Shown here: positions 11,859 through 24,753 of the stretch, piece after piece
How positions within the stretch are numbered: position 1 is the stretch's first letter
How the letters are laid out: the number at the start of each line of letters is the position of its first letter
Position numbers and translations under genes: made by a program
Source of the DNA: Costus lasius
Lineage: Eukaryota; Streptophyta; Magnoliopsida; Zingiberales; Costaceae
Direction: 5' to 3'
DNA length: 64,000 nt
Assembly (NCBI GenBank): GCA_027563935.2
Contig: CM050448.1
Span: 70,255,843 to 70,319,842, forward strand
The notes under the pieces: generated by a model
What the model was told of the DNA's origin: nothing
Database searches by the model: none
The model's input: only the letters and a program-made list of their open reading frames with translations

Positions 11859-11918
11859 GAATCAAGATCATGATGTTGATGGTGCCCATAGACTTGGAAT
11901 CAAGATCATGATGTTGAT
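11843..11918. repeat. 38-bp tandem duplication across the LINE 5' junction
   Basis: Two adjacent 38-bp copies, 11843-11880 and 11881-11918, with one mismatch (GGTGCCCTTAG versus GGTGCCCATAG). Each contains LINE end sequence (GGTGCCC..AGACTTGG) plus satellite GATCATGATGTTGAT. The duplicated block therefore spans the joint between LINE and target and arose during or after insertion. Confidence 0.9.
11866..11875. other. Target-site duplication of the LINE, right copy
   Basis: GATCATGATG, matching 4623-4632. A further copy at 11904-11913 comes from the 38-bp tandem duplication. Confidence 0.65.
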
Positions 11919-12604
11919 CTTGATTTTAATCATGATTTCAAACTTCATCTTATGATATTCATATTTATCTTCTTTTTAATCTTAATCTTAAATTCGATTT
12001 TGATCTTGTTTGTAATCTTGGTCTTCAATCTTGATATTGTTATTGAAATTGATATTGATCTAATCATGATGAAAATTTTAACTCGATTATGAACTTTAAT
12101 TGTTATTAATCTTATTCTCATTCTTAAGTATAACATTGATCTTATTATTGATAATTATCTTCATCTTCATTTTGTTCTTAGTTTTGATCTCAGATTTCAG
12201 TTTTAATCTTATAATCTTCATCTTTATCTTGCTCCTAATATTCATCTTAAACTCGATTTTGATCTCTGTGGAAATATTGATTTTTAATCTTGATATTAAT
12301 ATTTATATTTATCTTGGCCTTTTAATGATGAGGATGTTGATCTTGATTATGATCCATATTTGATGTTTATCATTTTGAAATCTTAATTTAATATTGATTT
12401 TGTTCGTGATCATGATGTTGATCTTGATTTTAATCATGATTTCAAACTTTATCTTATGATATTCATCTTTATCTTCTTTTTAATCTTAATCTTAAACTCG
12501 ATTTTGATCTTGTTTGTAATCTTGGTCTTCAATCTTGATATTGATATTAATATTGATATTGATCTAATCATGATGAAAATTTTGAACTCGATTATGAGCT
12601 TTAA

Positions 12605-15600
12605 TTGTTATTAATCTTATTCTCATTCTTAATTATAACATTGATTTTATTCTTGAAAATTATCTTCATCTTCATTTTGATCTGAGTTTTGATCTCAGAT
12701 TTCAGTTTTAATCTTATAATCTTCATCTTTATCTTGCTCCTAATATTCATCTTAAACTCGATTTTGATCTCTGTGGAAATATTAATTTTTAATCTTGATA
12801 TTAATATTTATATTTATCTTGCTCTTTTAATGATGAGGATGTTGATCTTGATTATGATCCATTTTTGATGTTTATCATTTTGAAATCTTAATTTAATATT
12901 GATTTTGTTCATGATCATGATGTTGATCTTAATTTTAATCATGATTTCAAACTTCATCTTATGATATTCATCTTTATCTTCTTTTTAATCTTAATTTTAA
13001 ACTCGATTTTGATCTTGTTTGTAATTTTAGTCTTCAATCGTGATATTATTATTGATAAAGATATTGTTCTAATCATGACGAAAATTTTGAACTCGATTAT
13101 GAGCTTTAATTGTTATTAATCTTATTTTCACTCTTAATTATAACATTGATTTTATTCTTAATAATTATCTTCATCTTCATTTTGATCTCAGTTTTGATCT
13201 CAGATTTCAGTTTTAATCTTATAATCTTCATCTTTATCTTGCTCCTAATATTCATCTTAAACTCGATTTTGATCTCTGTTGAAATATTGATTTTTAATCT
13301 TGATATTAATATTTATATTTATCTTGGTCTTTTAATGATGAGGATGTTGATCTTGATTATGATCCATGTTTGATGTTTATCATTTTACAATCTTAATTTA
13401 ATATTGATTTTGTTCATGATCATGATGTTGATCTTGATTTTAATCATGATTTCAAACTTCATCTTATGATATTCATCTTTATCTTCTTTTTAATCTTAAT
13501 CTTAAACTCGATTTTTATCTTGTTTGTAATCTTGGTCTTAAATCTTGATATTGTTATTAATATTGATATTGATCTAATCATGATGAAATTTTTGAAATCG
13601 ATTTATGAACTTTAATTGTTATTAATCTTATTCTCATTCTTAATTATAACATTGATCTTATTCTTGATAATTATCATTATCTCAGTTTTGATCTCAGATT
13701 TCAGTTTTAATCTTATAATCTTCTTCTTTATCTTGCTCCTAATATTCATCTTAAACTCGATTTTGATCTCTGTGGAAATATTGATTTTTCATCTTGATAT
13801 TAATATTTATATTTATCTTGGTCTTTTAATGATGAGGATGTTGATCTTGATTATGATCCATATTTGATGTTTATCATTTTGAAATCTTAATTTAATATTG
13901 ATTTTGTTCATGATCATGATGTTGATCTTGATTTTAATCATGATTTCAAACTTTATCTTATGATATTCATCTTTATCTTCTTTTTAATCTTAATCTTAAA
14001 CTCAATTTTGATCTTGTTTGTAATCTTGGTCTTCAATCTTGATATTGATATTAACATTGATATTGATCTAATCATGATGAAAATTTTGAACTCGATTATG
14101 AGCTTTAATTGTTATTAATCTTATTCTCATTCTTAATTATAACATTGATTTTATTCTTGAAAATTATCTTCATCTTCATTTTGATCTGAGTTTTGATCTC
14201 AGATTTCAGTTTTAATCTTATAATCTTCATCTTTATCTTGCTCCTAATATTCATCTTAAACTCGATTTTGATCTCTGTGGAAATATTGTTTTTTAATCTT
14301 GATATTAATATTTATATTTATCTTGCTCTTTTAATGATGAGGATGTTGATCTTGATTATGATCCATATTTGATGTTTATCATTTTGAAATCTTAATTTAA
14401 TATTGATTTTGTTCATGATCATGATGTTGATCTTAATTTTAATCATGATTTAAAACTTCATCTTATGATATTCATCTTTATCTTCTTTTTAATCTTAATT
14501 TTAAACTCGATTTTGATCTTGTTTGTAATTTTAGTCTTCAATCGTGATATTATTATTCATAAAGATATTGTTTCTAATCATGACGAAAATTTTGAACTCG
14601 ATTATGAGCTTTAATTGTTATTAATCTTATTCTCACTCTTAATTATAACATTGATTTTATTCTTAATAATTATCTTCATCTTCATTTTGATCTCAGTTTT
14701 GATCTCAGTTTTGATCTCAGTTTTGATCTCAGATTTCAGTTTTAATCTTATAATCTTCATCTTTATCTTGCTCCTAATATTCATCTTAAACTCGATTTTG
14801 ATCTCTGTGGAAATATTGATTTTTAATCTTGATATTAATATTAATATTTATCTTGGTCTTTTAATAATGAGGATGTTGATCTTGATTGTGATCGATATTT
14901 GATGTTTATCATTTTACAATCTTAATTTAATATTGATTTTGTTTATAATCATGATGTTGATCTTGATTTTAATCATGATTTCAAACTTCATCTTATGATA
15001 TTCATCTTTATCTTCTTTTTAATCTTAATCTTAAACTCGATTTTTATCTTGTTTGTAATCTTGGTCTTAAATCTTGATATTGTTATTAATATTGATATTG
15101 ATCTAATCATGATGAAATTTTTGAAATCGATTTATGAACTTTAATTGTTATTAATCTTATTCTCATTCTTAATTATAACATTGATCTTATTCTTGATAAT
15201 TATCATTATCTCAGTTTTGATCTCAGATTTCAGTTTTAATCATATAATCTTCTTCTTTATCTTGGTCCTAATATTCATCTTAAACTCGATTTTGATCTCT
15301 GTGGAAATATTGATTTTTCATCTTGATATTAATATTTATATTTATCTTGGTCTTTTAATGATGAGGATGTTGATCTTGATTATGATCGATATTTGATGTT
15401 TATCATTTTGAAATCTTAATTTAATATTGATTTTGTTCATAATCATAATGTTGATCTTGATTTTAATCATGATTTCAAACTTCATCTTATGATATTCATC
15501 TTTATCTTCTTTTTAATCTTAATCTTAAACTCGATTTTGATCTTGTTTGTAATCTTGGTCTTCAATCTTTATATTGTTATTAATATTTATATTGATCTAA

Positions 15601-15638
15601 TCCTGATGAAAATTTTGAACTCGATTTATGAACTTTAA
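12605..15638. repeat. Higher-order repeat of three monomers, two copies
   Basis: Monomer types in the order X-Y-Z occur at 12605, 13110, 13616 and again at 14109, 14615, 15145. X is marked by TTCTTGAAAATTATC and GATCTGAG, Y by a CACTCTTAATTATAAC stretch and a TCATGACGAAAA word upstream, and Z by ATTATCATTATCTCAG. The period is 1,504-1,530 bp. The second copy is longer because of two extra GTTTTGATCTCA units in its Y monomer. Confidence 0.75.
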
Positions 15639-18600
15639 TTGTTATTAATCTTATTTTCATTCTTAATTATAACATTGAACTTATTCATAATAATTATCTT
15701 TATCTCAGTTTTGATCTCAGTTTTGATCTCAGATTTCAGTTTTAATTTTATAATCTTCTTCTTTATCTTGCTCCTAATATTCATCTTAAACTCGATTTTG
15801 ATCTCTGTGGAAATATTGATTTTTCATCTTGATATTAATATTTATATTTATCTTGGTCTTTTAATGATGAGGATGTTGATCTTGATTATGATCGATATTT
15901 GATGTTTATCATTTTCAAATCTTAATTTAATATTGATTTTGTTCATAACCATGATGTTGATCTTGATTTTAATCATGATTTCAAACTTCATCTTATGATA
16001 TTCATCTTTATCTTCTTTTTAATCTTAATCTTAAACTAGATTTTAATCTTGTTTGTAATCTTAGTCTTCAATCTTGATATTGTTATTGATATTGATATTG
16101 ATATTGATCTAATCATGATGAAAATTTTGAACTCGATTATTAGCTTTAATTGTTATTAATCTTATTCGCATTCTTAATTATAACATTGATTTTATTCTTG
16201 ATAATTATCTTCATCTTCATTTTGATCTCATATTTCAGTTTTAATCTTATAATCTTCATCTTTATCTTGCTCATAATATTTATCTTAAACTCGATTTTGA
16301 TCTCTGTGGAAATATTGATTTTTAATCTTGATATTAATATTTATATTTATCTTGGTCTTTTAATGATGAGGATGTTGATTTTGATTATAATCCATATCTG
16401 ATGTTTATCATTTTGAAATCATAATATAATATTGATTTTGTTCATATCACGATGTTGATCTTAATTTTAATCATGATTTCAAACTTCATCTTATGATATT
16501 CATCTTTATCTTCTTTTTAATCATAATCTTAAACTCGATTTTGATCTTGTTTGTAATCTTGGTCTTCAATCGGGATATTGTTATTGATAAAGATATTAAA
16601 CTCGATTTTGATCTTGTTTGTAATCTTGGTTTTCAATCTTGATATTGTTATTGATATTGATATTGATCTAAACATGATGAAACTTTTGAACTCGATTATG
16701 AGCTTTAATTGTTATTAATCTTATTCTCATTCTTAATTAAAACATTGATTTTATTCTGGATAATTATCTTCATCTTCATTTTCATCTCAGTTTTGATCTC
16801 AGATTTCAGTTTTAATCTTATAATCTTCATCTTTATCTTGCTCCTAATATTCATCTTAAATTCAATTTTGATCTCTGTGGAAATATTAATTTTTAATCTT
16901 GATATTAATATTAATATTTATCTTGGTCTTTTAATGATGAGGATGTTGATCTTGATTATGATCCATCTTTGATGTTTATCACTTTGAAATCTTAATTTAA
17001 TATTGATTTTGTTCTTGATCATGTTGTTGATCTTGATTTTAATCATGATTTCAAACTTCATCTTATGATATTCATCTTTATCTTCTTTTTAATCTTAATC
17101 TTAAACTCAATTTTTATCTTGTTTATAATCTTGGTCTTCAATCTTGATATTGTTATTAATATTGATATTGATCTAATCATGATGAAAATTTTGAACTCGA
17201 TTTATGAACTTTGATTCTTATTAATCTTATTCTCATTCTTAATTATAACATTGATCGTATTCTTGATAATTATCTTCGTCTTCATTTTGATCTCAGTTTT
17301 GATCTTAGATTTCAGTTTTAATCTTATAATCTTCTTCTTTATCTTGCTCCTAATATTCATCTTAAACTCGATTTTGATCTCTGTGGAAATATTGATTTTT
17401 CATCTTGATATTAATATTTATATTTATCTTGGTCTTTTAATGATGAGGATGTTGATCTTGATTATGATCCATATTTGATGTTTATCATTTTGAAATCTTA
17501 ATTTAATATTGATTTTGTTCATGATCATGATGTTGATCTTGATTTTAATCATGATTTCAAACTTTATCTTATGATATTCATCTTTATCTTCTTTTTAATC
17601 TTAATATTAAACTCGATTTTGATCTTGTTTGTAATCTTGGTCTTCAATCTTGATATTGATATTAACATTGATATTGATCTAATCATGATGAAAATTTTGA
17701 ACTCGATTATGAGCTTTAATTGTTATTAATCTTATTCTCATTCTTAATTATAACATTGATTTTATTCTTGAAAATTATCTTCATCTTCATTTTGATCTGA
17801 GTTTTGATCTCAGATTTCAGTTTTAATCTTATAATCTTCATCTTTATCTTGCTCCTAATATTCATCTTAAACTCGATTTTGATCTCTGTGGAAATATTGT
17901 TTTTAATCTTGATATTAATATTTATATTTATCTTGGTCTTTTAATGATGAGGATGTTGATCTTGATTATGATCCATATTTGATGTTTATCATTTTGAAAT
18001 CATAATTTAATATTGATTTTGTTCATGATCATGATGTTGATCTTAATTTTAATCATGATTTCAAACTTCATCTTATGATATTCAACTTTATCTTCTTTTT
18101 AATCTTAATTTTAAACTCGATTTTGATCTTGTTTGTAATCTTAGTCTTCAATCGTGATATTATTATTGATAAAGATATTGTTCTAATCATGACGAAAATT
18201 TTGAACTCGATTATGAGCTTTAATTGTTATTAATCTTATTCTCACTCTTAATTATAACATTAATTTTATTCTTAATAATTATCTTCATCTTTATTTTGAT
18301 CTCAGATTTCAGTTTTAATCTTATAATCTTCATATTTATCTTGCTTCTAATATTCATCTTAAACTCGATTTTGATCTCTGTGGAAATATTGATTTTTAAT
18401 CTTGATATTAATATTTATATTTATCTTGGTCTTTTAATGATGAGGATGTTGATCTTGATTATGATCCATATTTGATGTTTATCATTTTACAATCTTAATT
18501 TAATATTGATTTTGTTTATAATCATGATGTTGATCTTGATTTTAATCATGATTTCAAACTTCATCTTATGATATTCATCTTTATCTTCTTTTTAATCTTA

Positions 18601-20733
18601 ATCTTAAACTCGATTTTTATCTTGTTTGTAATCTTGGTCTTAAATCTTGATATTGTTATTAATATTGATATTGATCTAATCATGATGAAATTTTTGAAAT
18701 CGATTTATGAACTTTAATTGTTATTAATCTTATTCTCATTCTTAATTATAACATTGATCTTATTCTTGATAATTATCATTATCTCAGTTTTGATCTCAGA
18801 TTTCAGTTTTAATCTTATAATCTTCTTCTTTATCTTGCTCCTAATATTCATCTTAAACTCGATTTTGATCTCTGTGGAAATATTGATTTTTCATCTTGAT
18901 ATTAATATTTATATTTATCTTGGTCTTTTAATGATGAGGATGTTGATCTTGATTATGATCGATATTTGATGTTTATCATTTTGAAATCTTAATTTAATAT
19001 TGATTTTGTTCATAATCATAATGTTGATCTTGATTTTAATCATGATTTCAAACTTCATCTTATGATATTCATCTTTATCTTCTTTTTAATCTTAATCTTA
19101 AACTCGATTTTGATCTTGTTTGTAATCTTGGTCTTCAATCTTTATATTGTTATTAATATTGATTTTGATCTAATCCTGATGAAAATTTTGAACTCGATTT
19201 ATGAACTTTAATTGTTATTAATCTTATTCTCATTCTTAATTATGACATTGATCTTATTCATAATAATTGTCTTTATCTCAGTTTTGATCTCAGTTTTGAA
19301 CTCAGATTTCAGTTTTAATTTTATAATCTTCTTCTTTATCTTGCTCCTAATATTCATCTTAAACTCGATTTTGATCTCTGTGGAAATATTGATTTTTCAT
19401 CTTGATATTAATATTTATATTTATCTTGGTCTTTTAATGATGAGGATGTTAATCTTGATTATGATCGATATTAGATGTTTATCATTTTCAAATCTTAATT
19501 TAATATTGATTTTGTTCATAACCATGATGTTGATCTTGATTTTAATCATGATTTCAAACTTCATCTTATGATATTCATCTTTATCTTCTTTTTAATCTTA
19601 ATCGTAAACTAGATTTTGATCTTATTTGTAATCTTAGTCTTCAATCGTGATATTGTTATTGATATTGATATTGATATTGATCTAATCATGATGAAAATTT
19701 TGAACTCGATTATGAGCTTTAATTGTTATTAATCTTATTCGCATTCTTAATTATAACATTGATTTTATTCTTGATAATTATCTTCATCTTCATTTTGATC
19801 TCAGTTTTGATCTCAGATTTCAGTTTTAATCTTATAATCTTCATCTTTATCTTGCTCATAATATTTATCTTAAACTCGATTTTGATCTCTGTGGAAATAT
19901 TGATTTTTCATCTTGATATTAATATTTTTATTTATCTTGGCCTTTTAATGATGAGGATGTTGATCTTGATTATGATCCATATTTGATGTTTATCATTTTG
20001 AAATCTTAATTTAATATTGATTTTGTTCTTGATCATGTTGTTGATCTTGATTTTAATCATGATTTCAAACTTCATCTTATGATATTTATCTTTATCTTCT
20101 TTTTAATCTTAATCTTAAACTCGATTTTGATCTTGTTTGTAATCTTGGTCTTCAATCGTGATCTTGTTATTGATAAAGATATTGATCTAATCATGATGAA
20201 AATTTTGAACTCGATTATGAACTTTAATTGTTATTAATCTTATTCTTACTATTATTTATAACATTGATTTTATTCATGATAGTTATTTTCATCTTCATTT
20301 TCATCTCAGTTTTGATCTCATATTTTAGTTTTAATCTTATAATCTTCATTTTTATCTTGCTCCTAATTTTCATCTTAAATTCAATTTTGATCTCTGTGGA
20401 AATATTAATTTTTAATCTTGATATTAATATTTATATTTATCTAGGTATTTTAATGATGAGGATGTTGATCTTGATTATGATCCATATTTGATATTTATCA
20501 TTTTGAAATCTTAATTTAATGTTGATTTTGTTCATGATCATGACGTTGATCTTGATTTTTAATCATGATTTCAAACTTCATCTTATGATATTCATCTTTA
20601 TCTTCTTTTTAATCTTAATCTTAAACTCGATTTTGATCTTGTTTGTAATCTTGGTCTTCAATCAGGATATTGTTATTGATAAAGATATTGATCTAATCAT
20701 GATGAAAATTTTGAACTCGATTATGAGCTTTAA
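14109..20733. repeat. Seven-monomer and six-monomer repeat blocks
   Basis: The monomer series at 14109, 14615, 15145, 15639, 16150 and 16709 is repeated at 17720, 18224, 18718, 19212, 19723 and 20228. The offset is 3,611 bp in the first monomer and exactly 3,573 bp for the third to fifth. The drop is mostly the 36-bp length difference (three GTTTTGATCTCA units versus none) between the Y monomers at 14615 and 18224. The first block has one extra monomer (17214). Confidence 0.75.
16531..16664. repeat. 67-bp internal duplication in one satellite monomer
   Basis: The word AAACTCGATTTTGATCTTG occurs at 16531 and again at 16598, followed both times by TTTGTAATCTTGGT. The spacing is 67 bp. This explains the 559-bp monomer starting at 16150, which also lacks one 12-bp unit. 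Confidence 0.85.
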
Positions 20734-23700
20734 TTGTTATTAATCTTATTCTCATTCTTAATTATAACATTGATTTTATTCTTGAAAATTATCTTCATCT
20801 TCATTTTGATCTGAGTTTTGATCTCAGATTTCAGTTTTAATCTTATAATCTTCATCTTTATCTTGCTCCTAATATTCATCTTAAACTCGATTTTGATCTC
20901 TGTGGAAATATTGATTTTTAATCTTGATATTAATATTTATATTATCTTGCTCTTTTAATGATGAGGATGTTGATCTTGATTATGATCCATATTTGATGTT
21001 TATCATTTTGAAATCTTAATTTAATATTGATTTTGTTCTTGATCATGTTGTTGATCTTGATTTTAATCATGACTTCAAACTTCATCTTATGATATTCATC
21101 TTTATCTTCTTTTTAATCTTAATCTTAAACTCAATTTTTATCTTGTTTATAATCTTGGTCTTCAATCTTGATATTGTTATTAATATTGATATTGATGTAA
21201 TCATGATGAAAATTTTGAACTCGATTTATGAACTTTAATTGTTATTAATCTTATTCTCATTCTTAATTATAACATTGATCGTATTCTTGATAATTATCTT
21301 CGTCTTCATTTTGATCTCAGTTTTGATCTCAGATTTTAGTTTTAATCTTATAATCTTCATCATTATCTTCCTCCTAATATTCATCTTAAACTCGATTTTG
21401 ATCTCTATGGAATTATTAATTTATAATCTTGATTTTAATATTTATATTTATCTTGGTATTTTAATGATGAGGATGTTGATCTTGATTATGATCCATATTT
21501 GATGTTTATCATTTTGAAATCTTAATTTAATGTTGATTTTCTTCATGATAATGTTGTTGATCTTGATTTTAATCATGATTTCAAATTTCATGATGAAAAT
21601 TCATCTTTAACTTCTTTTTAATCTTAATCTTAAACTCGATTTTGATCTTGTTTGTAATCTTGGTCTTCAATCGCGATATTGTTATTGATAAAGATATTGA
21701 TCTAATCATGATGAAAATTTTGAACTCGATTATGAGCTTTAATTGTTATTAATCTTATTCTCATTCTTAATTAAAACATTGATTTTATTCTGGATAATTA
21801 TCTTCATCTTCATTTTCATCTCAGTTTTGATCTCAGATTTCAGTTTTAATCTTATAATCTTCATCTTTATCTTGCTCCTAATATTCATCTTAAATTCAAT
21901 TTTGATCTCTGTGGAAATATTAATTTTTAATCTTGATATTAATATTGATATTTATCTTGGTCTTTTAATGATGAGGATGTTGATCTTGATTATGATCCAT
22001 ATTTGATGTTTATCTTTTTGAAATCTTAATTTAATATTGATTTTGTTCTTGATCATGTTATTGATCTTGATTTTAATCATGATTTCAAACTTCATCTTAT
22101 GATATTCATCTTTATCTTCTTTTTAATCTTAATCTTAAACTCGATTTTGATCTTGTTTGTAATCTTGGTCTTCAATCGTGATCTTGTTATTGATAAAGAT
22201 ATTGATCTAATCATGATGAAAATTTTGAACTCGATTATGTGCTTTAATTGTTATTAATCTTATTCTTACTCTTATTTATAACATTGTTTTTATTCATGAT
22301 AGTTATTTTCATCTTCATTTTCATCTCAGTTTTGATCTCATATTTTAGTTTTAATCTTATAATCTTCATTTTTATCTTGCTCCTAATATTCATCTTAAAA
22401 TCGATTTTGATCTCTGTGGAAATATTGATTTTTAATCTTGATATTAATATTTATATTTATCTTGGTCTTTTAATGATGAGAATGTTGATCTTGATTATGA
22501 TCCATATTTGATGTTTATCATTATGAAATCTTAATTTAATATTGATTTTGTTCATGATCATGATGTTGAACTTAATTTTAATCATGATTTCAAACTTCAT
22601 CTTATAATATTCATTTTTATCTTCTTTTTAATCTAAATCTTAAGCTCGATTTTGATCTTGTTTGTAATCTTGGTCTTCAATCTTGATATTGATATTAATA
22701 TTGATATTGATCTAATCATGATGAAAATTTTGAACTCGATTATGAGCTTTAATTGTTATTAATCTTATTCTCATTCTTAATTATAACATTGATTTTATTC
22801 TTGAAAATTATCTTCATCTTCATTTTGATCTGAGTTTTGATCTCAGATTTCAGTTTTAATCTTATAATCTTCATCTTTATCTTGCTCCTAATATTCATCT
22901 TAAACTCGATTTTGATCTCTGTGGAAATATTAATTTTTAATCTTGATATTAATATTTATATTTATCTTGCTCTTTTAATGATGAGGATGTTGATCTTGAT
23001 TATGATCCATATTTGATGTTTATCATTTTGAAATCTTAATTTAATATTGATTTTGTTCTTGATCATGTTGTTGATCTTGATTTTAATCATGACTTCAAAC
23101 TTCATCTTATGATATTCATCTTTATCTTCTTTTTAATCTTAATCTTAAACTCAATTTTTATCTTGTTTATAATCTTGGTCTTCAATCTTGATATTGTTAT
23201 TAATATTGATATTGATGTAATCATGATGAAAATTTTGAACTCGATTTATGAACTTTAATTGTTATTAATCTTATTCTCATTCTTAATTATAACATTGATC
23301 GTATTCTTGATAATTATCTTCGTCTTCATTTTGATCTCAGATTTCAGTTTTAATCTTATAATCTTCATCATTATCTTCCTCCTAATATTCATCTTAAACT
23401 CGATTTTGATCTCTATGGAATTATTAATTTATAATCTTGATTTTAATATTTATATTTATCTTGGTATTTTAATGATGAGGATGTTGATCTTGATTATGAT
23501 CCATATTTGATGTTTATCATTTTGAAATCTTAATTTAATGTTGATTTTCTTCATGATCATGTTGTTGATCTTGATTTTAATCATGATTTCAAATTTCATG
23601 ATGAAAATTCATCTTTAACTTCTTTTTAATCTTAATCTTAAACTCGATTTTGATCTTGTTTGTAATCTTGGTCTTCAATCTTGATATTGTTATTAATAAT

Positions 23701-24753
23701 ATTGGTATTGATCTAATCATGATGAAAATTTTGAACTCGATTTATGAACTTTAATTGTTATTAATCTTATTCTCATTCTTAATTATAACATTGATTTTAT
23801 TCTTGATAATTATCTTCATCTTCATTTTGATCTCAGATTTCAGTTTTAATCTTATAATCTTCATCATTATCTTGCTCCTAATATTCATCTTAAACTCGAT
23901 TTTGTTCTCTATAGAATTATTAATTTATAATCTTGATATTAATATTTATATTTATCTAGGTATTTTAATGATGAGGATGTTGATCTTGATTATGATCCAT
24001 ATTTGTTATTTATCATTTTGAAATCTTAATTTAATGTTGATTTTGTTCATGATCATGATGTTGATCTTGATTTTTAATCATGATTTCAAACTTCATCTTA
24101 TGATATTCATCTTTATCTTCTTTTTAATCTTAATCTTAAACTCGATTTTGATCTTGTTTATAATCTTGGTCTTCAATCGGAATATTGTTATTGATAAAGA
24201 TATTGATCTAATCATGATGAAAATTTTGAACTCGATTATGATCTTTAATTGTTATTAATCTTATTCTCATTCTTAATTAAAACATTGATTTTATTTTGGA
24301 TAATTATCTTCATCTTCATTTTCATCTCAGTTTTGATCTCAGATTTCAGTTTTAATCTTATAATCTTCATCTTTATCTTGCTCCTAATATTCATCTTAAA
24401 TTCAATTTTGATCTCTGTGGAAATATTAATTTTTAATCTTGATATTAATATTTATATTTATCTTGGTCTTTTAATGATGAGGATGTTGATCTTGATTATG
24501 ATCCATATTTGATGTTTATCATTATGAAATCTTAATTTAATATTGATTTTGTTGATGATCATGATGTTGATCTTAATTTTAATCATGATTTCAAACTTCA
24601 TCTTATAATATTCATTTTTATCTTCTTTTTAATCTAAATCTTAAGCTCGATTTTGATCTTGTTTGTAATCTTGGTCTTCAATCTTGATATTGATATTAAT
24701 ATTGATATTGATCTAATCATGATGAAAATTTTGAACTCGATTATGAGCTTTAA
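20734..24753. repeat. Four-monomer higher-order repeat, about 2.0 kb, two copies
   Basis: The type X monomer recurs at 20734, 22753 and 24754. Monomers at 21239 and 23259 share the rare variants TTGATCGTATTC, CTTCGTCTTC and CTCTATGGAATTATT. The first period is 2,019-2,020 bp and the next 2,001 bp. A 12-bp unit is missing in the 23259 copy. Confidence 0.75.

Larger units (their letters stand above)
4633..11865 (-). mobile_element. 5'-truncated L1-type LINE, split by a solo LTR
   Basis: A non-LTR retrotransposon read on the minus strand. Its poly(A) tail appears as ten T at 4633-4642 and its truncated 5' end lies near 11860. In order on the minus strand it has the C-terminal end of the endonuclease region, a reverse transcriptase with a FADDV catalytic box, a thumb/connection region, a zf-RVT domain, a tail, a 3' untranslated region and the poly(A). 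Most of the endonuclease and all of ORF1 are absent, as expected for 5' truncation during target-primed reverse transcription. Without the 3,539-bp LTR and one 5-bp duplication it is about 3.7 kb. Several stops and frameshifts show it is dead. It sits in the satellite with a 10-bp target duplication. Confidence 0.92.
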
